A program made the position numbers and the translations under genes. A DNA stretch of 64,000 nt from NCBI GenBank assembly GCA_039881145.1, contig JAYKKI010000064.1:1405001-1469000 (forward strand), written 5' to 3'. This stretch comes from Druceiella hillmani. Its lineage: Eukaryota > Arthropoda > Insecta > Lepidoptera > Hepialidae. Under the pieces are notes generated by a model. The model searched no databases. It had not been told where the DNA came from and saw nothing but the letters and a program-made list of their open reading frames with translations. How positions within the stretch are numbered: position 1 is the stretch's first letter; each line of letters begins with the position of its first letter. Positions 1-12,925 of this stretch are shown in pieces.

Positions 1-397
1 AAAACACTGTTTTTAAACACTATTAAGCCTTGTTGAGTCCATGATGAAAAATTTTGAGCAATTTTGAGAAATTCAATCCCAATCTGGCGACTCTATGCTT
101 ACGGAGCAATGTAGGATCCCAAGCTGGGCGATAGCTATGTATATATTACCTATCCACATATGTAACTTGACGATTTTGTAGCGCTTGACTGACTATGAAG
201 TGGTCGTTCAGTGGTTCAGTGCACCGTTTTCTTCCAGAACCGGGCCTTCTACTAACGGAGCCCGTTTCTTGGTATCGTTGCCAGGTCCTTTGGATGGTGG
301 AACGGCTCACATTATACTGCTGAGACACATAACATTAGCTACAGCCTTCTTCAAGCAGCACAATTATTTTACTAGCTCTTATCGTTTTTTCAACCAT
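1..397 (-). pseudogene. Tc1-family transposase relic, N-terminal part
   Basis: Reading the minus strand from an ATG at 397, the frame encodes a Tc1-like N-terminus. It has a leader ending in LLEEGCS, one in-frame TAA, then a helix-turn-helix (QQYNVSRSTIQRTWQRYQ) and the GSVSRRPGSGRKR stretch that is a hallmark of Tc1 transposases. The frame stops at 146. Beyond it, in another frame, 60-145 still reads like the next conserved piece (RPAWDPTLLRKHRVARL), so there is a frameshift. The element continues off the left edge of the window, so its catalytic DDE part cannot be judged. It is a dead copy and not a host gene. Confidence 0.82.
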
Positions 398-715
398 ACT
401 GAGAACAGCAAACTGAATTGAACTAATGCTGCAAACAGCAGAAATTTAATTAAAATTTATTTGTTAAAAAAAAAACAACATATCAAAAAGTACTTAATAA
501 GAGTTGCATTTCATTTACCACCAAAAAAGACATTTTTGTCAGTGAAAGAGAATTTTCATTCAAAAAGAACAAATTTCAAATTTAGAACGTTCGTTTTTAT
601 GTGCCAGAATATATTATACCTGACAGTAACAATTACAATTAATACAACCTCTTAACAATTAATATTTTGTTAATAATATGACAAAATCAAAACTGCCCGT
701 TTTTTATGCAAAATA
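398..715. other. No gene seen
   Basis: AT-rich DNA with A-runs. The short open frame on the plus strand (461-655) is lysine and phenylalanine rich and matches nothing I recognise. Confidence 0.5.

Positions 716-794
<79 letters not shown>
716..794. repeat. (TA)n microsatellite
   Basis: Almost pure TA dinucleotide tract with a single CA interruption near 735 and a TTTATATAC end. Confidence 0.97.
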
Positions 795-1690
795 CGCAGA
801 CGATGAAATAGATTACGTACACTTTAACACATGTGTTTAAGATACATATGTGTTTAAGGTAGATTGAGATTAGTTTAGTAGGACATTTATTTCAGCCTGA
901 ATTAAAACCTACCGATTTTAAAACAAATTAAAACAAAGTTTCACAGAGATAATGATTTAAATTCCGATTAAAATCTTTGAAAGTACTTTCTGCCCATCTG
1001 CTGAAATTTGATTTCAACTGGGACACGCACAAGTCATCTTTCCCAACATTTTTCAAGAACTATTACTAAGACATATATAATTCTTGCAATCCTTAATTTC
1101 AGTCCACCTTTAATTTTAATAGTTCATATATATGCTTTAATATAACAGTACATATGTACATTACAACCAGAATTAAATATTTACTTGAGTAAAAGTTATC
1201 AATTTGAATTTAAAAACTGATACAAAATCAGTTGTTAAATTCAAACTGTATATTTGCAGAGTTTTAATAAGTCACAATATGTAAGACTTTTCTGTTCGGG
1301 TTTAGTTATAATTTCTTGTGGAAGAATCCCATTGCCATCGCACGCCTACAATTTTTTATTTCTATTAACTTTTAATTCCTATTGAAATTTATTTTCAAGT
1401 TTCTAGCACCTCCATTCGGAGTTATGAGATTTCTAGTTAGATAATTTATATCCGTTGAATTGTAATAAAAATTAGGGCATATGGCTATTTTATTCTCTTC
1501 ACACAATCATAGTTACTTTTATAAACAACTCATCACAAAACAATCAGTAAAATACCTATTTCTTTTATTTTTATACGAATTAACACTTCTAATAATAAAT
1601 GTTTTCTGTATCAATCTTCTGTAGACATATTTTCAATACAGTGTTTAATACTTTCTTAACGGTGCTAGCTTTGTTATTGCTATTATTATG
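795..1690. other. No gene seen
   Basis: AT-rich intergenic DNA. It includes the partial repeat ACACATGTGTTTAAGATACATATGTGTTTAAGG near 826. No coding signal was found on either strand. Confidence 0.5.
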
Positions 1691-1858
1691 TACTTCATTG
1701 TATCTAATTAATACAAATGGCAGACTTACTACTTCAAGAGCAATTTTTTATAGCCAACCAGAATACCAGTCCATAAACACTCAATAAGCAGCAGGGATGG
1801 AATCGCACGATGAGCTACACCACCAAAGGCCATATGATTGGTGATCAACCCAACATAC
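1691..1858 (-). mobile_element. SINE-like element, copy 1
   Basis: The minus strand closely resembles 39292-39467. Both copies start with GTTGGGTTGATCAC, continue through a GGCCTTTG core, a T(G/T)GACTGGT block and a TTGCTCT block, and end in AGTCYGCCAT.TGTAT.AATTAGATACA. The head of this copy (GGTGTAGCTCATCG) resembles a tRNA-type A box, and the sister copy has a B-box-like GGGTTCTATTTC. Two dispersed copies of about 170 bp with pol-III-like boxes and no coding capacity suggest a tRNA-derived SINE. The 3' end of a LINE is an alternative. Confidence 0.65.
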
Positions 1859-2519
1859 TACAGAGACAACAACTTTAATTACCTCGGCTGATCATGTGTC
1901 AATTATATCACAAAAATATTTATGTTCTGTAATCAATTATTCACAGACTGCAATATCTTTGTAAATAAGCCAATAATCATATGCATAAATTAAGAACAGC
2001 ATACTAGAAGACTCGAATCTAACAAATTATTTCAAATAATTCCATTTCTTGCCTTCAGTTGACATCGAATTATCCATATAGCCTGAAAAAATTCAATTAT
2101 TACATATGTTGTGTATTTATTTTGCATCAAAACGTGAAATACTATATATAAAATAACATGACATCCATAAATTTGTAAGTTCTTTCCAGCTACCTAGATT
2201 TGTCTGGGTTTGTTTGTGTTCACAAAAGCAACCAAACGCTTCTTGTGAAACCTGATTTGGTGGCAAAAGTTTTCAGGAGCCTGCTTATCTAGTTGTCATC
2301 TAGTTGTTATCTCATGTTTTGTATATAAATATTGACTTGGTCTTTAGTTCGAGATGGACTTCAATTAACATTTTTACAGTGTGTATGGTGAGGGATTCTC
2401 TATATAATTACAGTTTATACTTTTTATATTTATATCAAAATAATAATAATGTCGAAGTTAATTTGAATTTTAACAATTGTGTGTTTTAAATAATAAATAA
2501 ATATTTTGTTGTAAATATG
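1859..2519. other. No gene seen
   Basis: AT-rich DNA between the SINE and the hAT relic. The short open frame at 2304-2489 has no recognisable domain. Confidence 0.5.
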
Positions 2520-3040
2520 CTGTTGCTGCTGCAGAAGAATCAACATCTGCCTCAGCTGTTTTTTATGAAGAGGTATTATTACCAGTAAACATTACAGAAG
2601 ATAAAACTAGAGAGCTATATTTGCCAAGGCACCTCCAATTTACCAGCCACACTTTAAATCTTTTGGCAACTACAGACATGAATAATTTCATAAAAGTTTC
2701 CCCGTGTTAGCAGAATTCACTATTCTACAATTGCTAAATGTACTTTGTTGAATTCTTATTAAAGAATTCGTCTAGGAGGCCCAAATCGGCTGAAGTCATG
2801 AAAGACTGTCTTGGACATCAATTAATTAATCCTTATCCCACAAGATGGAACTCCCTTTATGACTCTATAGTGCGGCTGTTAAAATGTAAATCAAAATTAA
2901 ATGTGTTCACACAATTAACATAAGTTTATGCACATCAGGAACTGTGGATAGATTGTTTTCTTTAGCAGGTTTCATTGTCAGCAAGAGGCTCTACATTTAA
3001 AAGTCTAGTCTTTATGAAGGTAAATTCTTTTTTCGTATAT
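2520..3040 (+). pseudogene. hAT-family transposase relic
   Basis: Plus-strand fragments in shifted frames follow the order of a hAT transposase. First comes a segment ending LPRHLQFTSHTLNLLATTD (2625-2680), the conserved C..HxxNL region. Next is MKDCLGHQLINPYPTRWNS (2799-2856), with the family hallmark TRWNS followed by YDSI. Last is SGTVDRLFSLAGFIVSKR (2937-2990), the C-terminal dimerisation block. About 150 codons between the second and third pieces are missing and stops interrupt the rest, so it is an internally deleted dead copy. Confidence 0.8.
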
Positions 3041-3334
3041 TAATAAATGATTCCCCACGTTTATTAATCCATGAAAGAAGAATTTCCTTTCACAAACACA
3101 GTGTTCAGATTTATGATTAATATAATACAAGTGATATAATTTAATTAAATTGTTTTATTAAATTAGACCAGATTGTCCTATTTCCTTTCAAGCGTGTAAG
3201 TTAAAGTCGTTCCCGGATTTGAGTACTTATTTTTATCAATGACTAGTAAATATTTAAAATACAGGACATAAAAGTATTTTGTGATTTAAATACACGCGAG
3301 AAAGTATTTTGTAATTTATATTTTAACTAAAGCA

Positions 3335-3671
3335 TAGTATGTATTTTAACCATATTTATAGATTAATAGGAACAAAATCTCTTTTGAGCATCTTTGCTCT
3401 TTATAACTGTTCTGGAAGGAGGAATTTTAAATTTATAACCTTTAGTATTTTCACAATATCCAATAAATCGAGCCTTCTGTGCTTTAGGACTCATTTGTTC
3501 CTTTTCTCCTTTGGAAGATGTAACATAGCTTCACAGCCAAATATTCTCAGATGTTCAATATTTGGTTTCTGTTTAGACCACATCTCTTCTGGAGTTTTGA
3601 ATCCAAGTGACAGAGTCGAAGTTCTATTATTGAGATAAACAGCTGTGTGTATTGGTTCCGCCCAATATTAT
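3335..3671 (-). pseudogene. Ty1/copia retrotransposon relic (integrase region)
   Basis: The minus strand from 3671 reads YWAEPIHTAVYLNNRTS, then LGFKTPEEMW, IEHLRIFGCEAMLHLPKEKR, an in-frame TGA and a decayed tail. This is the well-known end of the copia integrase core, where the W..A...A.YL.NR and P.E.W motifs precede H.R.FGC.A. No LTR, protease or reverse transcriptase was recognised nearby, so this is an isolated fragment of a pol polyprotein. Only about 110 codons remain. Confidence 0.85.
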
Positions 3672-5261
3672 ATAGAAAAACTTGTGTGACATGTCAAATA
3701 AACATGTTTGCCTCTGAAACTTACTGGTAAAACTACTTGATCTGGTCCATTCTGTTGTCTATGGTCCTATGGAAACAATGTCACTTAGAGGAGACAAGTA
3801 TTTTCATAGAAAGTCTGAAGACCCAGACAAGTTCAAACAGTCTAAAAACCAAGTGGAGAAACAATTATATTGCCAAACAAAATGCGTACAATGTCTTTTC
3901 CTTTCTTTTACTTTGACATAGTGTACCTGAGAAGGGGATGAGATGTAAAAAAAATTGTTAATTTTAATTGTCTTATTTTGGATTGAAAAATAATGGTTTA
4001 AGAAACCTTATTTCTCTAATGGTTTTTTTTGTACAATTAATTTATTATTTTTGGTATAAAACTTATAAATTATACCTAAACACTATAATTTAAATAATTT
4101 TGGGAGTTATAAACTTTTATAAGTTAAAAAATTATGATTGGTGTAAAATAATGTAACGACTTATCATCCAATATCATTCTATAATAATATAAGAGAATTC
4201 GATTTTTCATTTTCCATAAGTTTAATATTTTGGCTCTTGCACTATAATGCTTTTCCCATGTGCATGTATATCATAATGTATTTGGTCAATGCGAGGTGTA
4301 AAATTATATTAGTGGTAAGAAATAAAAATAGACACTTCAATATTTTCCTCGTTCAAATGACAGATTTACTAATTTTCATCCAAAGAACTGCTAAATATCA
4401 ATACTTCCTTTACACTTTATCATTACAAGAACTTGTTTAATGATGTTTTGACAAAGAGGTGTCAGCATTTAGAAGGATTTTGTGTTGTATATGGGCTTGT
4501 TTTGCACTTTGTAATATTCTGTGATACCTTATTATAATTATTTAGCTAAATTTCTAGACACTAGCTTATCTGCTTTTGAATTCAATCCAAACAAATTTAT
4601 TTTACTTCAATTGAGCATTAATTTAGTAAAAACGTACGTAATTAATCCATCATGCATTTATAAAAGATGTTCAAATCCAGTTGTAGATTATAGATAAAGA
4701 ATATATTTCTTTTATTGCCGTTTCTATTAAAGGTAATCCATTCCTCAGGAGTTACATAGTGAAAATTGCTCATATCCAAAAGGCAAGTTTAAGTAATCTA
4801 TGGTCATTAGGATTAAGTATAAAGGGAACACAATCACAATGGACCTCAATCAGTTCCAACAAGGTGGCTCTAATAACTTGTTTATGTTTATATCACTTCT
4901 AATTGGAAAATAATACTGTGCTCTAATTATTTTATAAAAATTTGTTTCTAATGAAATTTACCACTTGATTCTGATATTGAGATATTAATCTAGAACATAA
5001 TTGCTAGTGCATATTTTGAATGTCAATAAAGTAATGCCGTGAAACAATTTTTATACACCAATATGTTTTGATGGGTATGGTAAATGAAAAGCCTACAATT
5101 TTATATTTCATAGTTTTAATATTTTATTATACATTTGCAATTAATACAACCCAACTGATCATGAAAAATAATAAATATTCAAGCTTAGTACAAATCTACC
5201 TTAGGTAACATAAAACAATTAGTTAATACACGTACTGAAATACAGACTTCTTAAGTAATTT
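3672..5261. other. No gene seen
   Basis: AT-rich DNA up to the edge of duplicated block A. The stretch 3672-3910 may be further retroelement debris, but I could not place it. No supported coding region. Confidence 0.45.
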
Positions 5262-6530
5262 GAATAGGGGTTAAATATAAATATGTCATTTAAGTTAAAT
5301 GCAAATGCGGCATTTAAGCTATGATTTATTCCGGGGATATCACTTGTACCATTGCATTCTTGTACCCTTTAGGCTCAAGCAAGTATCTAGGAGAAATATT
5401 GTAGGGGGGTTTCATGCACACATACGACCAAGAGCATCTATTCACAAATTCAGCGAGCACTCAAGATGAAACTTGAGATGTAGACGTTGAGACGTTTGCT
5501 CACATACTCATGCTCGGCTTGTTTTGGTTAGTCTGTAAAGAGTGTGACTGTGCATCCAAAAAATCTTTTAATAATTTAGGAAAAGCTATATAGAGTATAG
5601 AATTTTGATTGGACAGCCATAGGAAATTTGATAGTTGTTTCCCTGAGATGGTTAGCAAGGGTTTATGCGCCAATGACATGCTGGGCAAACATTTACGCAA
5701 AACATTCCAAAAGAATTTGGTGCACAAACGTGACCATAGACATGAAATCACATGCTCGGTGGACATGTGATTTGATGTTCACGACATATCTGGTAGAATG
5801 CAGACATACTCTTCTTATGCTTGTGTTTAGTCATGAAAGTGTTTTCATATTTTATTGAAAAAAAGTGAGAATATGAATGTGTCTTCATATTTTATTGAAA
5901 AAATTTTCGCAACAATGTCTACAAATTAAAATTATTGGTGGCGTATTTTATGCTTTATAACTGTAGCTAAAATTCCTCCGTAGAAAATGGTTTTTATAGC
6001 GTACTTTATCCATGCGTTAATTAAAATTATTGACTGACCTACTACTGCTAATTATCAATTACTGAAGATTTGTTAATTACTGAAATAAGGTTGACCAAAA
6101 TATTTATTACTCGTCTTTTGTTATATATTATTAATTATGCCTTCTTAAACTTTTATTAAAATTATAAATTTTGTAGCATTGTAAACACTTTTAATATGTG
6201 GTTGGAAACAGGTCAGTGAACATATTTTACTTTTTATTCAGAAAATCTACGAAACTAGTCTTAAATTATACTTATTATAATAGGTATTTACGGAAATTTA
6301 TTTTATACTGCTTTCAGTTCTATACATTTATATTTTCCATTTTCACTTTACTTAACTTAGATATCTTTTTACGTAATCTGCGCAAGAAAAGTGATTATAA
6401 TTATTGTGTTTTCAAAATGTGTAAAAATATTTAAAAAATATATATATACCCACTAATAAGAAAAGACATTCTATAATAGTGTCATATAATAATTATAAAA
6501 CTGACAAGTAATTGAATTATAATTTTCAAG

Positions 6531-9500
6531 TTATGACAGATCACCGACATTAATGAATTGAATTAGAACAACAGAGTAACTCATGATCAGGCCTAAAAAT
6601 TGGAGCAGCAATGAAGCTCGCAGGTTGAAAGCTTGGAAAATAGTGAACCGACCCAGTTCACTAGCCTCTATCATGTTTTTAATAAGCTTCGTGTAATGTC
6701 GCAGAATGGATGCTGAAAAAATAAAATAACGTAAGCTCATAATAAGGTATTGTTAATGAATCTAAGAAATAGATCTCAGAGGTTCTCAATTATGTCGGTG
6801 CACTTAATATTTGAGTGTTGACAAGAGGGAAATTCGTATATATTCTTTACAAACTAGCAACGGTAAGCAGTTTTGTCCGGAATCAATAACAGTGGTTGTG
6901 TGAATACTAAGCTTATGATGCTTTCACAAAATTTATACTAAAATTGGTTCAGTAATGTCATAACAGTTTACTTACAAATTTCCGTTGTCAGGTATTGGTT
7001 TGTGAATATGTAAATATATACTGTGTGCATATAAGTAGATATAAATAAGTGTGATATCAATTATATTCTTAGGTACTCATATTATATTTCCTGTTACACA
7101 CTGCCTGACTTCCTTATGTCTAATGATTGAAGAGAATGAGTGAGATATAGCTTTATAAACATAACGTATTAAATGTGTAATCATAAATGAGTACGTCATC
7201 AAGATTTGAGATAAGTAAATTATGTACGAATTGGTCATTAAGAGTATGATAAAGATATTTGGCTTCTAGGTTTCGTGGTTAGTCGAATGTTTTTATTTTT
7301 ATGTAGTATTTTATATAATTTTGTTATTAATTAAATAATATAATCTTAATGATATGTGATTGAGTAACAATCCAATATTTTTGTTAATACACAACAAAAG
7401 ACGGGATAATTGCTAAGGAGGCACTGGAAGAATAAATATTTTGTGTCAATAATATGATACAAAAGGTCATTTAGAATAACGAGTGTTTCATGCTTTTTCA
7501 ATACATTTAAGTAAAGAAATAATCACTACCGAAGATATTCGTTTTACGTGTATTCATGAAAAAGTTGAAAAATGATCCATTTTTCACATTTAAAAAAGCT
7601 GTTCAAAATGTTAATACGAGCTTTGAACTTGGATATTCTGATTATATTGTTGAGAGATATGTATGTATTGGGATCAAAAATAAATAGGATGTTGAGAAAT
7701 AAGTCGATGGCATTTAACTGCACCAATTCATTTAATAATTTGACCCCAGTTCTTTACAAAAGCCCTTTCTTTTTCACGAGCATCTACCGAATTTGAATAC
7801 AAAATTTCCTTTAAAGGGAAGGGGGAAATTAGAAATTAATGGAAAAACATGAATTATTTAATGTTTCTCATGGTTAATATCCCAAGATGACATGTATAAC
7901 TGTTTGGAAATGAAATTATCAAATGAATTTTTAACTTCAAACTTCTTCGTGTAATAGTAGTAATGGCAACATAGAATTTTTATTCATCGTCTTTTAAGAC
8001 ATAAAGAAATGCTAGTAATCACAGTGCAGTCTGCTTGATTATCTGCATCTTAGAAATTCCATTAGACGGGTCAAATATAGAATAAATAGTTTAACACAAA
8101 ACTGGGACAAAAAAAACTAGTTTGCCTCCATCTGGTGTATAGCCCCATGCAGGAAGACATTATTAATAATTTCTAATTAGGAGAAACACTCACAGACTTG
8201 TGTAATTTAACCTACCCTTCAGTATACATATATTTGTTGTATATGAACATAGAACAGACATTATACTAATATTAAACAAACTTAAAAGTCATTTACATGT
8301 GTGTAAAGAAAAATTGTTAACTTACGTAATTCTTCATTGACTTGCATTGACGTCAAATGAGATTTTGTAGTCTCCATCTGCAAGTACATCTTCTCACATA
8401 CAAGACACATGGCCACCAATGACACGATATAATGTAACGACCATAAGATGTGAACAATGGAGAGAGATACATCCAATATCTGAAATAATGTATTTGAATG
8501 AATGTATGAGGAAAAGAAAACAATGCGATTCCCCGAGACCCAGGTTTATTATCAAATAAAACGAAGTTCATCACATTTTTACTTGACCATTTGAGTGCCG
8601 ACGAGCACCATCACGCTCGTGCACACACTAACTAATTTGGCGCTCGCGAAATCAATTGCTGTTCAGCGCGTGGTAGGGGAGGTTGGTCACACACATTGCT
8701 AATTTTTTATCTTTCTACATGTTACATAAAGTTCAAATTATAATATTATTAGTAATTACAATTTAAAAAGGATCCAGGAAAAGAAAATTTATTACCCATA
8801 ATCTCGGAATATGAAAATAAATAAAGTGAAAATGATTGTTTTCCAAGTTGTGAAGAAAGTGATAATGGGAGTGACACTGTGGTGCGCTCACAATTTGGCG
8901 TAATGCAAATTTTGGGTGATAGTTATAATAGTGACAATAACAATTATTTTGCTGATATGGAGAAAGTACTGGACTGCGAAAATACGATGTGACCTTGATT
9001 TCAATTATTGTTGTAGTTTTTGTTCACAATATATATTTCCATAATTTTCTTTGTATTTTATTATCCTTGTACAAGTTTTCGTTAAGAAAAAACCAAAAAA
9101 GTTTTTAAAACAGAATAATTTTTGGGAGAGATACAGTTTTTTTTCGAGACAAGGGTAAATGATATCAGAAACAAAAGAATTCTTTGCCATTTTTATGTAT
9201 ATATCAGTAAAAAAGGTAAGAGAAAGACAAACGTAAGAGAAAATCTTACGTTTAGACGAACATCTTTCAAGTTAACTGCAGCTTATTGATACACAGGTTT
9301 ATGTCACCTTTTGTATGATTGCAACACAATGTTTAATTATGAATTTTAAGCAAATACGTTATATAAATTAAAATCTGTTGTTTCACCATATATTCAACTA
9401 TGATACAAATAATATATTTGAACTTTCACTGATGAAATCTAACATAATTCTACAATATTTTCAACAGACATACAGCAGTTGGTGAAAATATTGGACAAGT

Positions 9501-11111
9501 CACAAAATATTACAAACTGCCTAAAACTGGCTATTTTAATTTACCAGTTATGGAAGTATTTAAATGATGCACAAACACTGAAGTAATTAAGTTTTCTGTA
9601 AAAAGGTTTTGCATCAAGATTAGCCATAGTTGTATTTACTAATGGTACTATTGCACAAGATATATCCATTAAACTAAGAGTACAGAAATAAAACAATTTT
9701 AAAAATGTAATGCAAAGAAAAAGTAAAACTGAAAAGAAATATATCAGACTCTAAACACGATGACGTGAACAACAAAACATGGCTGATGATCCCATTCACC
9801 ATGAGCAAATCTAAAATAATGTTGTTATCAGGGCCAGAATTCAACAATTACTGGATGTAAAGCTTATCATGATGGTGTTGTGGTCGTTTAACCCGGGTTT
9901 CTTTCATTTATGAAAAATTCTAAATAGGTTGAAGTAATAGTTGGATCAGAAACCTGCAAAATCGTTTTTAAACACTTCATTGACTCTGTCAGAAATTTTT
10001 CTCATGATCTTATTCTTTATTATTTGAAGAATTTGCAAGTTTAGAAACAGGTTTTAGCCTTCAATCCCGCTTTCTTTATGTTTGTGGGGCTGTATTTTAT
10101 TGAACTCGTGGTTGCAAATTAAGTTAGTTAATACATACGTCAGTAATACTCACATTATATTTCAATTCTTGGAGAAAACCATATGTGTTAAGTAGTATGC
10201 TAGAAAATATCAAAATCAGTGACATAAGAAGCTGAAAAATAAATTTAAGGATAAATTCACAACAATACTTGTATTAACATTTTTGAAGATGTTTAGTTAT
10301 AGTTAAAATATTATTATTAATTAAAATGTTCTATACAAACCTGAAATTCAAACACCTTGTTCAAATAGTGGCACACATCTAACAAATTAATATAGAATTG
10401 GGATAAATGATAAATGGAATTTTCATTTAGTGGCAATACAAATGTAAAATTATTGTTGGAATTGGGGTTATGCTGAGGACTCCCAAATATGGCATCTATG
10501 GATGTGACCATATTCCCTCGATTTTTAAAATCAAAGGAAACATTCAAGATTTCCACACGTTTTGTTATGCTAATTAATATCAAAGAAAACAATATTATTT
10601 CTAAATCAAAAGTATTGGTAGAGATAATATTGATAAAAGCCCAAATAAAAATGTAGGAGCCATGTATTATTCCTCCAGCAATAAGATCAAAAGAGACATA
10701 TATAATATGAAAGGTTACAAGAAGGCTGAGAACTATTAGGTTTCGACATTTATCTTGTTTCAAAATGTTTCTTCTATACTCTGGTTTGATGAGATAATCT
10801 AGTTCTTGAATTTTTAGAATCAATTCTTTAAATTCGTTTTTGTCCCAAGTTATTTCAATCAACAACAAATACAATACATGGATTGTGTGAAGTGTCCTGA
10901 ATGCTATCGCCATATAGTCATCGCTGAAGACCAAAATGTTAGAAACCATATGCAGCACAAGAAATATTCCCATTATTAACAAACTGTATAACTTTCGACA
11001 CCACAATGTGAACGTGGTGAGACTTCGGTTGGCAGTATTTCTGCACACACCAAACACATGCTGATACACTAAAATTGGCCAAAGCGTATCTTCAATTGAT
11101 TCACTGCTCAT
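6531..11111 (-). CDS. Gustatory receptor gene A, four exons, intact (394 aa)
   Basis: Predicted insect gustatory receptor: a seven-transmembrane chemosensory protein of the Gr/Or superfamily, whose members act as ligand-gated cation channels in sensory neurons. Exons on the minus strand are 11111-10341 (257 codons), 10231-10154 (26), 8479-8326 (51 plus one base) and 6712-6531. All introns are GT-AG (donors GTTTGT, GTGAGT, GTAAGT; acceptors TTTCAG-like), the joined frame has no stop and the phases fit. Hydrophobic segments lie near residues 41-60, 66-88, 122-146, 153-183, 258-277, 292-314 and 367-387. The Gr signature (TYxxxxxQF) appears as SYSVVLIQF at 379-387. The frame is open for 28 more codons upstream (to 11195), but paralogue B has a stop there, so I start at MSSESIEDTLWP, matching MTDKSIEDTLWP in B. 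Length is normal for the family. The ligand cannot be inferred. Confidence 0.9.
8587..9215 (+). mobile_element. Non-autonomous piggyBac-like element, copy 1
   Basis: This element lies in intron 2 of Gr gene A. It shares nearly its whole length with 44211-44848 and its right half with 17604-17924. The left end reads CCATTTGAGTGCCG directly after TTGA, a likely mutated TTAA. The right ends of the other two copies, read inward, are CCGTTTTAGTTCC and CTGTTTTAGTGCCG next to TTAA, so the ends are inverted and the target is TTAA, as in piggyBac. Its own right end is eroded. Intron 2 of paralogue B lacks it and keeps an AATTAAGG site at 29185. Confidence 0.8.
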
Positions 11112-11676
11112 TATAGGTTTTGTAAAATACTTGTGTTGAAGCCGAATGCCAGCACAAGTGTTATATTGTGTACTACTAAAATGAGTGAAGTTCACTTTAC
11201 TGATTAAATGTCTCTTGAGTTAACATTCTTTAGTTTATCGCCTTATGGAATCTATTGAGTGCTTAAAGCAACCAACAAAATGTAATATTAGCCTCTTCGA
11301 TGTGGCTCTATTTAGTTTTGTCTACACCCTCTCCATTAATAAATGTTGCTGAGGTAAAGTAAACACCATGTTATCAGCATAAAACATCAATTAAATTATC
11401 CACGTGTCCGCCATTACTATATAATTTGAACATACATTTGAGAATATGTATATTGAAGTTTGTTATAGTTCAAAGATTTTAAAATTTGTATATTATAGAT
11501 TTTTTTGCCGAATACAGCTTGAACTGAAATAGATTGCAATTTGTGTAAATCAGGCTTGGCTCGCTTTGTTGTTTCCAATAGAGTTCCTTCTAAACTTGTA
11601 CAATTATCTTGATGCATCTAGAAGCCAGCTGGGGAAAAAAGGTTCTTAAGTGAGATTTAATTTCTGTTAAAATAAT

Positions 11677-11681
<5 letters not shown>

Positions 11682-11760
<79 letters not shown>
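11682..11760. repeat. (TA)n microsatellite
   Basis: TA dinucleotides with one GGG interruption near 11727. The matching site in block B (about 31672-31686) has only a short tract, so this one expanded, or the other shrank, after the duplication. Confidence 0.97.
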
Positions 11761-11764
<4 letters not shown>

Positions 11765-12189
11765 TAACTTTTGAAAAAATTCATTTAATTAAAGTGTAGT
11801 GTTTACAAGTTTACGAGTTTTTCATCAAAAATTAATTTTGAATGGCGGGACATTTTGGAAAAGATATTTGCATTTTTTTTGTAGATTTCCCATATTTTAA
11901 AATTAATGCAACAGTAAGGCTATTAACTCTAGAACGCTAACCTTCACCTATTCAAGGTAATGCTGCTGTCTCTTCTGAATGGTGCACCCAAAAGATTTGT
12001 CACTCCTAGCTAAATTAGTCCCCAATGAAACCATTACAGGGGTGCATACACCAGGCAAATAAAAGTAACATTTTTGGGAATATGTAAGTATAGCACATTA
12101 TGTCAATTGATTGTGAGCTATAACATGAGTTTATTTCTTGAGTGTGTGGATATATTTTGCAATAATTTATTTTAGTTTATAGGTTTTTA

Positions 12190-12790
12190 CCATGTATTGG
12201 TATTGAAGAATGTTAACTCAATACATCAATAACTCAACACTGGGCCTCCAGAAGATGATTCAGCTTATGAGACTGACAAATTTCCCGTTCCCATTCTTTA
12301 CCTGAAACGCTAGCATCTCTGTTGATTATTAATTTGCCGCAAGCAAACATCAAGAGTCAAAACTTATAAAAAATTATTTGATCTATCCCTGAGGGACAAA
12401 TTTTTGTATTTAAAACCACTAATAGTGGTTTTTATGTGACTTAGGACAAAATATTCATATAAAATTTTTGTAGAACTGACTATGCTGCTGCCATGAATTG
12501 ATGAAGATTTGATTTTCATGTCAGATTTTGCAGATATAAATCTATGGCTACAACACTTACAGAATGATCTTTGTACACCAGCCTATAGATGTACAAATTT
12601 ACAATAGACAAATATTATAATAGATGCTTTCAAGACAAATACAAATTTCACATATACATTCCTAGCAAGTCTGAAGAATATGCTATATAACTTGAAATAA
12701 TATGTGATATTTGACAGACGCCATACCATACCTTGGAGGAGGAATGGGTGCTGGAGTGATTGATTAATTGCAGGCAAGTATTTCTTGAAA
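12190..12790 (+). pseudogene. piggyBac transposase relic in block A
   Basis: Decayed plus-strand fragments of a piggyBac-type transposase. Near 12237-12275 is PPEDDSAYETDKF, resembling the acidic N-terminal domain. Near 12635-12700 is YKFHIYIPSKSEEYAI then LEIICDI, matching the conserved F..YIPSKP.KYGIK...CD block of the catalytic core. Stops and frameshifts are throughout. The same relic sits at the same place in block B (31940-32720), so it was inserted and probably dead before the block duplicated. Confidence 0.68.
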
Positions 12791-12813
12791 GAATTGACAT
12801 GTAGTATCTGTGG

Positions 12814-12925
12814 GTCTCACAGACAGGTTTGTTACAGTGAACAGGATTGTGTAATTTCACAAACAGGTATGTTACAGTGAACAGGATTGTGTGATTTCAC
12901 AAACAGGTATGTTACAGTGAACAGA
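12814..12925. repeat. 40-bp tandem repeat, about 2.8 copies
   Basis: The words ACAGGT.TGTTACAGTGAACAG recur with a spacing of exactly 40 bp (GTTACAGTGA at 12831, 12871 and 12911), separated by GATTGTGT.ATTTCACAA. The array lies within the piggyBac relic, and block B has a single unit there (about 32644-32670). Confidence 0.93.

Noticed and set aside
3339..3638. 99-codon plus-strand open frame
   Set aside because: It is the antisense shadow of the copia integrase relic, which has family motifs on the minus strand.
11112..11195. 28-codon upstream extension of Gr gene A
   Set aside because: Paralogue B has a TAA in the matching frame, and the shared protein start is the ATG at 11111, so I treat the extension as 5' untranslated sequence.
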